Source: Paenibacillus_F chitinolyticus_A (GTDB lineage: Bacteria > Bacillota > Bacilli > Paenibacillales > NBRC-103111). Taken from it: a stretch of DNA of 64,000 nt. The translations under genes and the position numbers were made by a program. The stretch spans positions 1,178,001 to 1,242,000 of the forward strand of contig NZ_CP173427.1 in assembly GCF_045038035.1 (NCBI RefSeq), written 5' to 3'. Below, one piece after another: positions 34,142-41,893 of this stretch (the stretch's first letter is position 1; every line of letters begins with the position of its first letter). The notes under the pieces were generated by a model. That model made no database searches. It was not told where the DNA came from and saw nothing but the letters and a program-made list of their open reading frames with translations.

Positions 34142-36394
34142 TTAGTCCTGCTCCGCAGAAATCCGTCGGAACGACACCGTCCGGCGGTGATTGTAAGGAA
34201 AATGGTCGATAATTTCCGTCAGATTGCCTTCGGCATCGGGGAGGACTCTTCCCTGAACTCCGATGATTTTTCCGTCGGGTCCAACCACTTCTTCTCTAAA
34301 TGTGTATGCTTGAAGTCGGCCGCGATGGTCATTCTGGGATTGCAGCCGGTTATGAAGAATAGCCTTGTTCAGCGCATCTTCCCCTAAACGATCAATCTCC
34401 GAATCGTTGTAGTGTTTGGGATAAAACGTTTTGCCGTACGTCAGGGAAGTGAACGTTTCCCCGGTAAGAGGGTCCGTTCCCTGCCGTCTGATAACGGCTC
34501 TGCGGATTCCGTTCTCCGGCAGTTCCTCGGTTCTCACAACGGTGAAGCGGTCCCGGCGGGCGGCGTCTATAAAGCCGTTCCAGTTATGCAGCCCCCCGAT
34601 CGTCCACCCGCCTCCATAGCGGGTTCCGGCAGGCAAATAAGCCTGCTTCCCTTGGTGGACGGTCTGCCGCGTGCGCTCCGTTGTGAAACGGTGTCTGCGT
34701 TCCGGAACAGTTCCGGAACGCGCCGCGCCAGCCGCACCGGCCGTATCGTCAGCGCCGCAGCCGGCGTCCGCCGCGCTTTCCGCGGCGGGCGGGGCTTCTG
34801 CGGACGGGGCCGCGGAAGGCTGTTCCTGCGCGCCGGAGGAAGCCGCGGGCGCGCTTGGCGCGGAAGGCTTCCTCCCGGCTTCGAGACCTGCCAGGAGGTC
34901 GAGGAGCCGCCGCAGGCCGGCGGCCGCCGCCATGCGCGGAGTGAACGCGCCGAGCAGCGGCAAAATCTCTCCGGGCTGAAGCCGCCCGGCGTGTTTGCGG
35001 CGGGCTTTGAAGTCGCCCGCGAGCGTATCGCTTACCGCGCCCCACAGCGGGAAGAAGGAAGTGAAGAGAAAGGCGGTGCCGAGCAGGAGCACCCCTTTCG
35101 CGGCGGCGCTCTGCCCGCTCCACCAGGCCGCGGTGGGGGCGTACAGGCAGGAGACGCAGGCGCTGCCGCCAGGGCTTGATCCTGCGGCGGCTGCAAGCCC
35201 CCCGGTCCAGGTTGCGGCGCTCAGCAGAAGGAACCCCGCCGCAAACAGGACGGGGACAGCCGCCTTGTTCAGCGTCTTCATTTCATCCTGGAGATCTCCG
35301 AGGCTGCGCTTGGCGTCTTTTTTGCCGTACAGCAGGGTGAAGGCCAGGCGGCGCCGGATTCTGTAGAAACGAAGAAGGCTGACGTAGCGTTTGGCACCTT
35401 CCGGCAGCATGCTCAAAGAACGGTAGAGCTCGCGGAACGGTTCGATCAAGTTTTCGGAGCGGAACAATGTCAGCCCCTTCCGCGTGCGGTTCAGGTCGGC
35501 GTAGTCGTATGCGACAGCACCGATCAGCAGAACGATAAACAATGCCTTGGTATAAGCGCCGCCGCCCAGCGTCATATGGAACCCGTTCAGCCAGGTCGCC
35601 TGTGTTCCGTTATGCACCGCGTGATCCGCGGCGACCCAGACAAGCAGAAAGACGGGCAGCGCGTAAGCGGCTTTCCCGATGACCCGGCGCAGGCGGATGG
35701 CGATTCCGAGGCCGAGGGCGCATAGGGCGGTGGCCGCCGTATGCCCGGCCCAGGGCGACGCGAGACCCTGCTCGAGGGACGGCAGGAAGTGAAACAGGTT
35801 CCAGCTCATCGCGCTATCCGGCGAAACCGCCGCGGACCCGGCCGGCTCCAGACCGGTATGCAGCCGCATCCAGTACTCCTCCAGGAACTGGAGTCCGGCT
35901 CCGGTAGCCCCGCCAATCAGGGCGAAGTCGGCCAGACTAAGCGAGGTTGCTTTGCGCGAGCCCCACAAAAACAGGAGCAGGGGAGCCAGCTTCATCAGTT
36001 CTTCCGTCAGCGGAGAAACGAGCGACGCATTCCAGACGGCGTAAACCGCCGGATCGAACGGCAGGAAGACCAGCTGAATGAACAGTGTATTGAGCGGAGC
36101 CACGATCCAGGTGCCGATGATAAAAAAAGCGGCGTACGCGGACCAGCCGACGGTTTTGGAACGGCAGACGATCCACAGTTGCCAGAGTACGTAAAAAGAG
36201 GCCAAAGCCTGCACCAGCAAAGTGCGGCTGTCTTTCATAAACGGCAGGGACAGGCATAAGAGAGCCAGGCCGAGCCAAGATAAAATCGAATAGAAGGCGA
36301 ACAAACGCGGAGCCTGCAAGGCTCTTTTTTTCCAATGGGTACGAAACCGGTCGATAGCGGTCCGGATGGTTAAACGCAAACCAGGCAAAATCAT
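34142..36394 (-). CDS. PrsW-family membrane protease fused to a toxin-like C-terminal domain
   Basis: 750 residues. The N-terminal ~280 residues form a polytopic domain with PrsW glutamic-protease motifs: PLTEELMKLAP (E131-E132, K135), GATGAGLQFLEEYW (163-176) and a His in AGHTA (about 218). Two further membrane segments follow at about 375-440. A segment PLWGAVSDTLAGD ... LQPGEILPLLGAFTP resembles pre-toxin linkers of polymorphic toxins. An Ala/Ser/Pro-rich linker (about 500-560) leads to a soluble domain (about 566-750) with GLHNWNGF, YGKTFYPKHYND and a GPDGKIIGVQGRVLPD tail, reminiscent of EndoU/BECR-type nuclease toxins (weak). The C-terminus is encoded by 34145-34699. Divergent from the MocR-type gene. 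Confidence 0.78.
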   Translation of the reverse strand: MILPGLRLTIRTAIDRFRTHWKKRALQAPRLFAFYSILSWLGLALLCLSLPFMKDSRTLLVQALASFYVLWQLWIVCRSKTVGWSAYAAFFIIGTWIVAPLNTLFIQLVFLPFDPAVYAVWNASLVSPLTEELMKLAPLLLFLWGSRKATSLSLADFALIGGATGAGLQFLEEYWMRLHTGLEPAGSAAVSPDSAMSWNLFHFLPSLEQGLASPWAGHTAATALCALGLGIAIRLRRVIGKAAYALPVFLLVWVAADHAVHNGTQATWLNGFHMTLGGGAYTKALFIVLLIGAVAYDYADLNRTRKGLTLFRSENLIEPFRELYRSLSMLPEGAKRYVSLLRFYRIRRRLAFTLLYGKKDAKRSLGDLQDEMKTLNKAAVPVLFAAGFLLLSAATWTGGLAAAAGSSPGGSACVSCLYAPTAAWWSGQSAAAKGVLLLGTAFLFTSFFPLWGAVSDTLAGDFKARRKHAGRLQPGEILPLLGAFTPRMAAAAGLRRLLDLLAGLEAGRKPSAPSAPAASSGAQEQPSAAPSAEAPPAAESAADAGCGADDTAGAAGAARSGTVPERRHRFTTERTRQTVHQGKQAYLPAGTRYGGGWTIGGLHNWNGFIDAARRDRFTVVRTEELPENGIRRAVIRRQGTDPLTGETFTSLTYGKTFYPKHYNDSEIDRLGEDALNKAILHNRLQSQNDHRGRLQAYTFREEVVGPDGKIIGVQGRVLPDAEGNLTEIIDHFPYNHRRTVSFRRISAEQD

Positions 36395-36772
36395 ATCATT
36401 TTCCTTTCTGTGCGCCGAAGGCAGACAACAAGCGTCTGTCCTGTTACCGGAGTGCGGGTGGAGACGGGCACAGAACCCGTGCTTCGCTCCGCTGCCGGAA
36501 ACAGCCCCCTTAAACGGGGCGGCGGCTTCGAATATGCCTAAACGGAACAGGTGAAACGGCTTATGGAGCTTCCTTGATAGGGGATCGGGAAGTTCCTCAA
36601 GCCTGCTTCCTCCTCATAAAAGTTCGTAGAGACCGCCTGAAATGGGACTCAGGTGAACGGGGCCGGAGCCGGCTGCCGCGCTGTTGATTTTGAACACGTC
36701 TCTGTGAGATGGTAAGAAGATAGAAACGATCAGGCGGCTTTTTATTTTCACCGGAATTCGGCGGAGGTTTAT
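36395..36772. other. Intergenic region with a structured leader before the MocR-type gene
   Basis: 378 bases between divergent genes. A 9-bp hairpin (GGAGCTTCC / GGAAGTTCC) occupies 36565-36596. CCGCCTGA (about 36633-36640) can pair with TCAGGCGG (about 36730-36737), closing a ~105-nt element that contains internal hairpins GCCG-GAGC-CGGC and TCTC-TGT-GAGA. It is followed by CTTTTTATTTT about 25 bases before the GTG start. I match no known riboswitch class with confidence. Confidence 0.5.
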
Positions 36773-38587
36773 GTGAAGATTTTAATCCCTTTTAATCACT
36801 ATGCACAACTGTTTCCCCATAAAAATACCGCCCTCTACCGAGCGCTGCGGGAAAGTATAGTAGAAGGAAGACTGGAATCGGGCTCTAAACTCCCTTCAAG
36901 CCGGGAGCTGGCGGAGGTATACGGAATCTCCCGTGGACTCGTTATGCAAGTGTACGAGATGCTGATGTCCGAAGGATACATAGAAGGCAAACCGGGAAAA
37001 GGAACGTTCGTTGCCTACCGGAGCGATCAGGCGGCGGGAACCGGCTCCTCTTCGGATGAGCCCCTCCTTTTGTCGGCATGGGGACGCCATTTGATGGAAC
37101 CGGGGGGCGGCGCAGGAAGGCGGGAAGATGGGAGCGGCGCCTCGGCAGGAAACAAGGAGGAGAGCCGCGAGCAGGAGTACGGCGGAGCAGAACGGCGGCC
37201 GGGCGGCGCACCCGCAGGCGAATCGGGAGGCGGAGTGCAAGAAGAGGAGAGCGGGGTAAACGCCGCGGATGCAGGGACTGTCGGGCAAGGGCAGACAGGC
37301 GGCATGGAGCGAGCCGAAGCAGGTACGGCGGGTTACGTCGAATCGAGAGGCGGAGAACTGACAAAGGCGAGCGGGGTAAGCCCCGAGGATGCAGAGACTG
37401 CCAAGCAAACCGCGGCCCTTGCAAGCCCCCGCGCGCGGGCGGACGACGCGCGCAGCCGCAGTGCGGCCTCCTGGAGCGCGGACCCGCATACACCCGCGGG
37501 TCCGGCTTCCGTCGTCTTCGAGCTGTCCGGCACCGACAGCTCGGCCTTCCCGCGGCAGGCCTGGAACCGCTGCCTGCACGAGCAGGTGCGCAGCGCCGCC
37601 TTCCTTGAGAGTCCGCTGCGCGACCCTCAAGGCGATTATTCGCTGCGCTCGGCTATCGCGCTGCATCTGCGGCGCTCGCGAAGCATCGACGCGGACCCCG
37701 ATTGCGTCGCAATCGTGAACGGGTCGATGCAGGCGATCGCGCTGACGATGCAGCTGCTGGTAGGCCCGGGCGACGAGGTAGTCGTCGAGTCGCCCGGTTA
37801 CAGCGGCGCCGTTCGCGCTGCGGCCGCCGCAGGCGGCGTGCCCGTCGATGCGCCCGTCGACGGGCAGGGCATCGTCCCGCAGCCATGGAATGCGCGGCTG
37901 CTGTTCGTCACCCCCGGACGGCAGTTTCCGACCGGGGCGGTTCTTCCGCTGAAGCGGAGGCAGGAGCTGCTCCGCTGGGCGAAGGAACGCGGCGCGGTCA
38001 TCATCGAGGACGATTACGACACCGAGTTCCGCTACGCGGGCCGGCCCCTGGAGCCGCTTAAGGCGCTGGACCGCGAAGGCCGAGTCCTGTTCGTCGGCAC
38101 GTTCTCGCGGACGATGTACGCGGGCCTGCGCCTCGGCTATGCGGTGCTGCCGCCGTCTCTCGTCGAGCCTTTCCGGCGCGCCAAGCAGCATTACGAGCCT
38201 TTGACGACGGGGATGATGGAGCAGCGGGCCCTGGCGGCCTTTGTGAACAGCGGCGCCTACGAGCGTCATCTGCGCAGGATGCAGCGGGTGTACGGGGAAA
38301 AAGCCGCCTTGCTGCGTTCGAGGCTGGCCGCGCTTGATCCCGCTTTTGAATGGATGCCGAGCGAAGCGGGACTCCATATTTTCGGCTGGTGGAAAGGCGG
38401 CTCGGAAGAGTATAGGCGATTTGCCGCCGAATGCGCCGGGCGGGGTGTCTTCTGGCGGGACGCCGGACAGCATGTCCGCTGCGGGGGAAGACCCGCGGCA
38501 TGTTTCGGCTTCGGACATCTGTCCCGGGAGGAGATCGGCCGCGGCATCGCCGTGATGGCGGAAGTCCTGAGGGAAACTTTTTTGTAA
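36773..38587 (+). CDS. MocR/PdxR-type GntR-aminotransferase regulator lacking the PLP lysine
   Basis: 604 residues. An N-terminal GntR winged helix (about 18-82; LPSSRELAEVYGISRGLVMQ) is followed by a long Gly/Glu/Ala-rich linker (about 108-243) and an aminotransferase-like domain (about 247-600) with EDDYDTEFRY. The PLP Schiff-base position, normally SK in GTFSK, reads GTFSRT (R446, CGG at 38108-38110). The usual SHQ of the TPSHQFPTG block is GRQ. The linker is longer than typical and contains a diverged 40-residue tandem duplication starting at residues 150 and 190. The start is GTG at 36773, five bases after GGAGG. Confidence 0.9.
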   Translation: MKILIPFNHYAQLFPHKNTALYRALRESIVEGRLESGSKLPSSRELAEVYGISRGLVMQVYEMLMSEGYIEGKPGKGTFVAYRSDQAAGTGSSSDEPLLLSAWGRHLMEPGGGAGRREDGSGASAGNKEESREQEYGGAERRPGGAPAGESGGGVQEEESGVNAADAGTVGQGQTGGMERAEAGTAGYVESRGGELTKASGVSPEDAETAKQTAALASPRARADDARSRSAASWSADPHTPAGPASVVFELSGTDSSAFPRQAWNRCLHEQVRSAAFLESPLRDPQGDYSLRSAIALHLRRSRSIDADPDCVAIVNGSMQAIALTMQLLVGPGDEVVVESPGYSGAVRAAAAAGGVPVDAPVDGQGIVPQPWNARLLFVTPGRQFPTGAVLPLKRRQELLRWAKERGAVIIEDDYDTEFRYAGRPLEPLKALDREGRVLFVGTFSRTMYAGLRLGYAVLPPSLVEPFRRAKQHYEPLTTGMMEQRALAAFVNSGAYERHLRRMQRVYGEKAALLRSRLAALDPAFEWMPSEAGLHIFGWWKGGSEEYRRFAAECAGRGVFWRDAGQHVRCGGRPAACFGFGHLSREEIGRGIAVMAEVLRETFL

Positions 38588-38695
38588 ACATACAGGAATC
38601 TCCAAAAGGTTTGTGCTATGATGTGAATGAAGGACGAGCCCGGTTTGACTCGCCGAGGCTTTTCCGTAATAGAAATACCGTAGGAGTGATTGGAT

Positions 38696-40156
38696 ATGGC
38701 CGGATTTACCGGAGGTACAAGTATTATTTTGCGGCTTGAGATGATGAAAGAACGCACGAATTTCGGACAGATCGCGACTACGATCGGCGACGCCGGCGGC
38801 GATGTCGTGGCAATTGACGTCAACCGTTCAACGAAAACCGTTACCGTCCGGGACATCACCGTCAAAGTCAGCGACCAGAATCAGACGGATGCCATCGTGA
38901 AGGCTCTAAACGAGCTGGATGGCGTAAAAGTCATTAACGTGTCTGACCAGACGTTCCTGCTTCACTTGGGCGGTAAAATCGAAACGACGCCGAAAATACC
39001 GATCAAGAACCGTGATGATCTGTCCCGCGTGTACACACCTGGGGTGGCAAACGTTTGTATGGCCATTCATGAAGATCCTTCGAAAGCGTTCTCATTGACG
39101 ATTAAACGCAACACCGTTGCCGTTGTATCGGATGGTACGGCAGTTCTGGGGCTGGGCAATATCGGTCCGGAAGCGGCCATGCCGGTTATGGAAGGTAAGG
39201 CGATGCTGTTCAAGCAGTTTGCCGGCGTAGATGCTTTCCCGATCTGCCTCAATACACAGGACCCTGAAGAAATCATATCGATCGTAAAAGCGATTTCCCC
39301 GGCTTTCGGCGGAATCAACTTGGAAGATATTTCGTCCCCGCGCTGTTTTGAAATCGAGAACCGGCTTATCGAAGAGCTGGATATTCCCGTTTTCCACGAT
39401 GACCAGCACGGCACGGCGGTCGTTCTGCTTGCCGGCATGCTGAACGCGGTCAAAGTTGCGGGCAAGAAGCTCGAGGACTGCAAGGTTATCGTCTGCGGCA
39501 TCGGAGCTGCCGGTATCGCATGCACCAAGATTCTGCTCGCGGCAGGCGTTAAGAATGTAATTGGAGTCGATCGTCAGGGTGCGCTGGTCCGCGGCGAATC
39601 GTACCCGTACGAATCGTGGCAGTGGTACGCGGAGAATACGAATCCGAATGAGGAAAAAGGCCGTCTCTCCGACGTGATCGAGGGAGCCGATATTTTTGTC
39701 GGTCTGTCGGGTCCGGGTGTGCTTAAAGTGGAGGACGTCAAGAAGATGGCGGCTGATCCGATCGTATTCGCCATGGCGAATCCGACACCGGAAATCGCCC
39801 CGGAAGAAGCGGAGCCTTACGTGCGCGTGATGGCGACGGGCCGCTCCGACTATCCGAATCAGATCAACAACGTCCTGTGCTTTCCGGGTCTGTTCCGCGG
39901 TCTTCTGGACTGCCGCGCTACGCGGGTCAACGAGCAGATGAAGCTCGCGGCCGCCAAAGCTATCGCGTCCGTCGTGTCGGAAGAAGAGCTCAACGAGCTT
40001 TACATTATACCGAGCGTGTTCAACAAGCAGGTCGTGAAAAAGGTCCGCGAGGCCGTGATTGCGGCCGCTTACGAAACCGGCGTAGCCAGACGGAAAAGTG
40101 CGGATATCCGCAGTGACGAAGCCGCCCAGTCCGCAGACGTCGCGGGTATGCTATAA
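38696..40156 (+). CDS. NAD-dependent malic enzyme with N-terminal ACT domain
   Basis: 486-residue enzyme converting malate to pyruvate and CO2 with NAD(P). An N-terminal ACT-like regulatory domain (about residues 10-85) precedes the malic enzyme N-terminal domain (RVYTPGVANVC, with the conserved YTPGV) and the Rossmann domain (VCGIGAAGIA, about 262-271). The metal-binding HDDQHGTA and substrate motifs are intact. ACT-fused malic enzymes are common in Bacilli (YtsJ/MaeA-like). The start is ATG at 38696, eight bases after TAGGAGTG. The stop codon overlaps the extended -10 of the next gene. Confidence 0.93.
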   Translation: MAGFTGGTSIILRLEMMKERTNFGQIATTIGDAGGDVVAIDVNRSTKTVTVRDITVKVSDQNQTDAIVKALNELDGVKVINVSDQTFLLHLGGKIETTPKIPIKNRDDLSRVYTPGVANVCMAIHEDPSKAFSLTIKRNTVAVVSDGTAVLGLGNIGPEAAMPVMEGKAMLFKQFAGVDAFPICLNTQDPEEIISIVKAISPAFGGINLEDISSPRCFEIENRLIEELDIPVFHDDQHGTAVVLLAGMLNAVKVAGKKLEDCKVIVCGIGAAGIACTKILLAAGVKNVIGVDRQGALVRGESYPYESWQWYAENTNPNEEKGRLSDVIEGADIFVGLSGPGVLKVEDVKKMAADPIVFAMANPTPEIAPEEAEPYVRVMATGRSDYPNQINNVLCFPGLFRGLLDCRATRVNEQMKLAAAKAIASVVSEEELNELYIIPSVFNKQVVKKVREAVIAAAYETGVARRKSADIRSDEAAQSADVAGML

Positions 40157-40157
40157 T
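40149..40157 (+). promoter_or_regulatory. Extended -10 promoter of the fRMsr gene
   Basis: TGCTATAAT (TGn plus perfect TATAAT) overlaps the TAA stop of the malic enzyme gene, about 42 bases upstream of the next ATG. Confidence 0.55.
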
Positions 40158-40198
40158 AAATTCCTGGTTAAAGTCTTACTAGGAAAGCAGGCGAGAAC

Positions 40199-40678
40199 AT
40201 GTTTCATACGGAAACTTACGGAGGAACCCGTGAGGAGCAGTACACTCTGGTCATTGCCCAGTTGAAGGCGCTGATCGAGGGGGAGCCGAGCCGGATCGCC
40301 AATCTGGCGAACGCTTCGGCGCTGCTCGGCCAGTTTCTCCGGGATATAAATTGGGTCGGTTTCTACTTGCTCGAAGGAGAGCAGCTGGTGCTCGGACCTT
40401 TCCAGGGGCTCCCGGCTTGCGTGCGCATACCGCTCGGACGCGGAGTATGCGGTACCGCTGCGCAGAAGCGCGAGACGCTGGTCGTCGAGGATGTGGAGCA
40501 GTTTCCCGGGCATATTGCCTGCGACGCGGCCTCCCGCTCGGAGATCGTCGTACCGCTTGTTAAAGACGGCGAGCTGCTGGGCGTCCTGGATATCGACAGT
40601 CCGGACCTGTCCCGTTTTGACGAAACCGACCGCGTTATGCTGGAGCGTTTCGTGACGGAGCTGGCGGCTCAGCTGTAA
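40199..40678 (+). CDS. GAF-domain free methionine-(R)-sulfoxide reductase
   Basis: 159-residue single GAF-domain protein. The three conserved Cys of fRMsr enzymes are at C74 (LPACVRIP), C84 (GVCGTAA) and C108 (HIACDAASRSE), with the GRGVCGTA and DIDSPDLSRFD segments typical of the YebR/MsrC and B. subtilis YtsP group. It reduces free methionine-R-sulfoxide with thioredoxin. AGGAAAGCAGG precedes the ATG. Confidence 0.9.
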   Translation: MFHTETYGGTREEQYTLVIAQLKALIEGEPSRIANLANASALLGQFLRDINWVGFYLLEGEQLVLGPFQGLPACVRIPLGRGVCGTAAQKRETLVVEDVEQFPGHIACDAASRSEIVVPLVKDGELLGVLDIDSPDLSRFDETDRVMLERFVTELAAQL

Positions 40679-40749
40679 ACTCCCGATCGGGGTACCCTAT
40701 GCACGACGTTAGTTTTTTAATGTAAGGACAGGTTCTTAGCTTTGAGAAG

Positions 40750-40782
40750 CCCTCGTACCAGCCGGTGCGGGGGCTTTTTTAA
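40750..40782 (+). terminator. Terminator after the fRMsr gene
   Basis: AAGCCCTCG pairs with CGGGGGCTT (G-U) and is followed by a run of Ts, 70 bases beyond the stop codon. Confidence 0.75.
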
Positions 40783-40939
40783 CAGGCCCGCAAAACATTT
40801 TGTAATTTTGTATTTATTTTCCAAGATGGATTCGTTAGAGTAGAAGAAGAGAACACATCGGCGCTTTAGGCCGGAGGACGAAATATAGAAGATAAGGCTT
40901 GCTGTAAAAAGAAACGCTCATTGCCGAGGAGGAGAGCCT

Positions 40940-41341
40940 ATGAAAACGATTGAAATACGAAATCCGCTGCTGCCTCTGCTGGCCGGGTCGGTATTCAGCG
41001 CTTTTATGTTTGCCACGCTGATGATACAAGGCTGGGAACAGTCCGCCTTTCTTAGGCCGCTGACGGTTCTCGGCCTGCTTTTTGCGCTTTTTACCGCCGG
41101 ATATGTCCTGTTCGATCTGATCGAATCCCGTCACGTTGAATTTGAAGGCCGGGTAACGGACTATAACAACGGCAGGCTGTCGCTGAAGACGCGGGAGGGC
41201 AAGGTAAAGCGCTACAAGCTGCCGTCCAGGGAAATACCGCCGGAGGAAAGCGGAGAGCTTCTGGAGCCGGGGAACCAGGTGAAGGCTACCGTGACGAAAA
41301 GAACCGGTCAGCTGCTGACCTTGGAGGTCTTGTCCGGCTAA
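40940..41341 (+). CDS. Hypothetical membrane protein (133 aa)
   Basis: 133 residues with two N-terminal membrane helices (about 10-28 and 38-58) and a C-terminal cytosolic beta-rich domain (about 65-133, VEFEGRVTDYNNGRLSLK) that may be OB-like. GAGGAGGAG precedes the ATG. I do not recognise a family. The convergent gene downstream is also a small membrane protein. Confidence 0.75.
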   Translation: MKTIEIRNPLLPLLAGSVFSAFMFATLMIQGWEQSAFLRPLTVLGLLFALFTAGYVLFDLIESRHVEFEGRVTDYNNGRLSLKTREGKVKRYKLPSREIPPEESGELLEPGNQVKATVTKRTGQLLTLEVLSG

Positions 41342-41439
41342 CCGGGCGGACTTCCCGCAAGCGATAAACATCGCCGGTAGCAGGGCTGCGTCCCGAGGAG
41401 TTCCGATTCCGATAGAGGAGGGAAAAGCCGAATCGGGCC

Positions 41440-41697
41440 TTATCCGGGCTCTTGATCCGGCTCTTTTTTCGGCCTGTCGGCCAAATATAGAGTCAGATAA
41501 AAAAACGTCATGATCAGAGCCAAAACGGCGCAGGGCAAGCCTTTCGAAAACAAATTCTCAAAATGCTGCGCGTTTCCCAGAGGCCCGGTCCGCTGCTTGT
41601 AAACTTCCGGCATCCCGCTGATAAATTGGACGGTGTATATGACCGTCATTAGCAGGGACATACCTCCATAGAACAAATAAATCGGTCTTGTACGCAT
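41440..41697 (-). CDS. Small hypothetical membrane protein (85 aa)
   Basis: 85 residues with two membrane helices (IYLFYGGMSLLMTVIYTVQF and the LPCAVLALIMTFFYLTLYLA region) joined by a polar loop, ending in a charged tail (DRPKKEPDQEPG). The start is ATG at 41697, at good distance from GAGGAAGGGG; GTG at 41706 abuts the site. No family recognised. Confidence 0.72.
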   Translation of the reverse strand: MRTRPIYLFYGGMSLLMTVIYTVQFISGMPEVYKQRTGPLGNAQHFENLFSKGLPCAVLALIMTFFYLTLYLADRPKKEPDQEPG

Positions 41698-41770
41698 GGT
41701 TTTCACCCCTTCCTCTTTCTACCATTTTACGGCTTCCGTGTCTATAAAGTTGCGATAAATGGCCGATTCA

Positions 41771-41799
41771 TTGACAGGCTCTGTCGTGACTCCTAAGAT
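41771..41799 (+). promoter_or_regulatory. Promoter of the enolase-superfamily gene
   Basis: A perfect TTGACA (41771-41776), a 17-nt spacer and TAAGAT (41794-41799). Confidence 0.7.
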
Positions 41800-41893
41800 A
41801 TGGGTACAATGAAATGTGCTTATGCGGGTATGAAGTTAAGCTGCCCGACAAAGAAAGCCCCGGCGAACGGGGAGAAAGAGGGCGAGAAAACGC

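Noticed and set aside
36633..36740. Cobalamin riboswitch upstream of the MocR-type gene
   Set aside because: Only fragments resemble the class; the conserved GCCAC and GAGACCTGCC blocks are missing, so it is kept only as an unidentified structure.
41771..41810. TTGACA with TACAAT at 41805 as a promoter
   Set aside because: The spacer would be 28 bases; TAAGAT at 41794 gives the correct 17.
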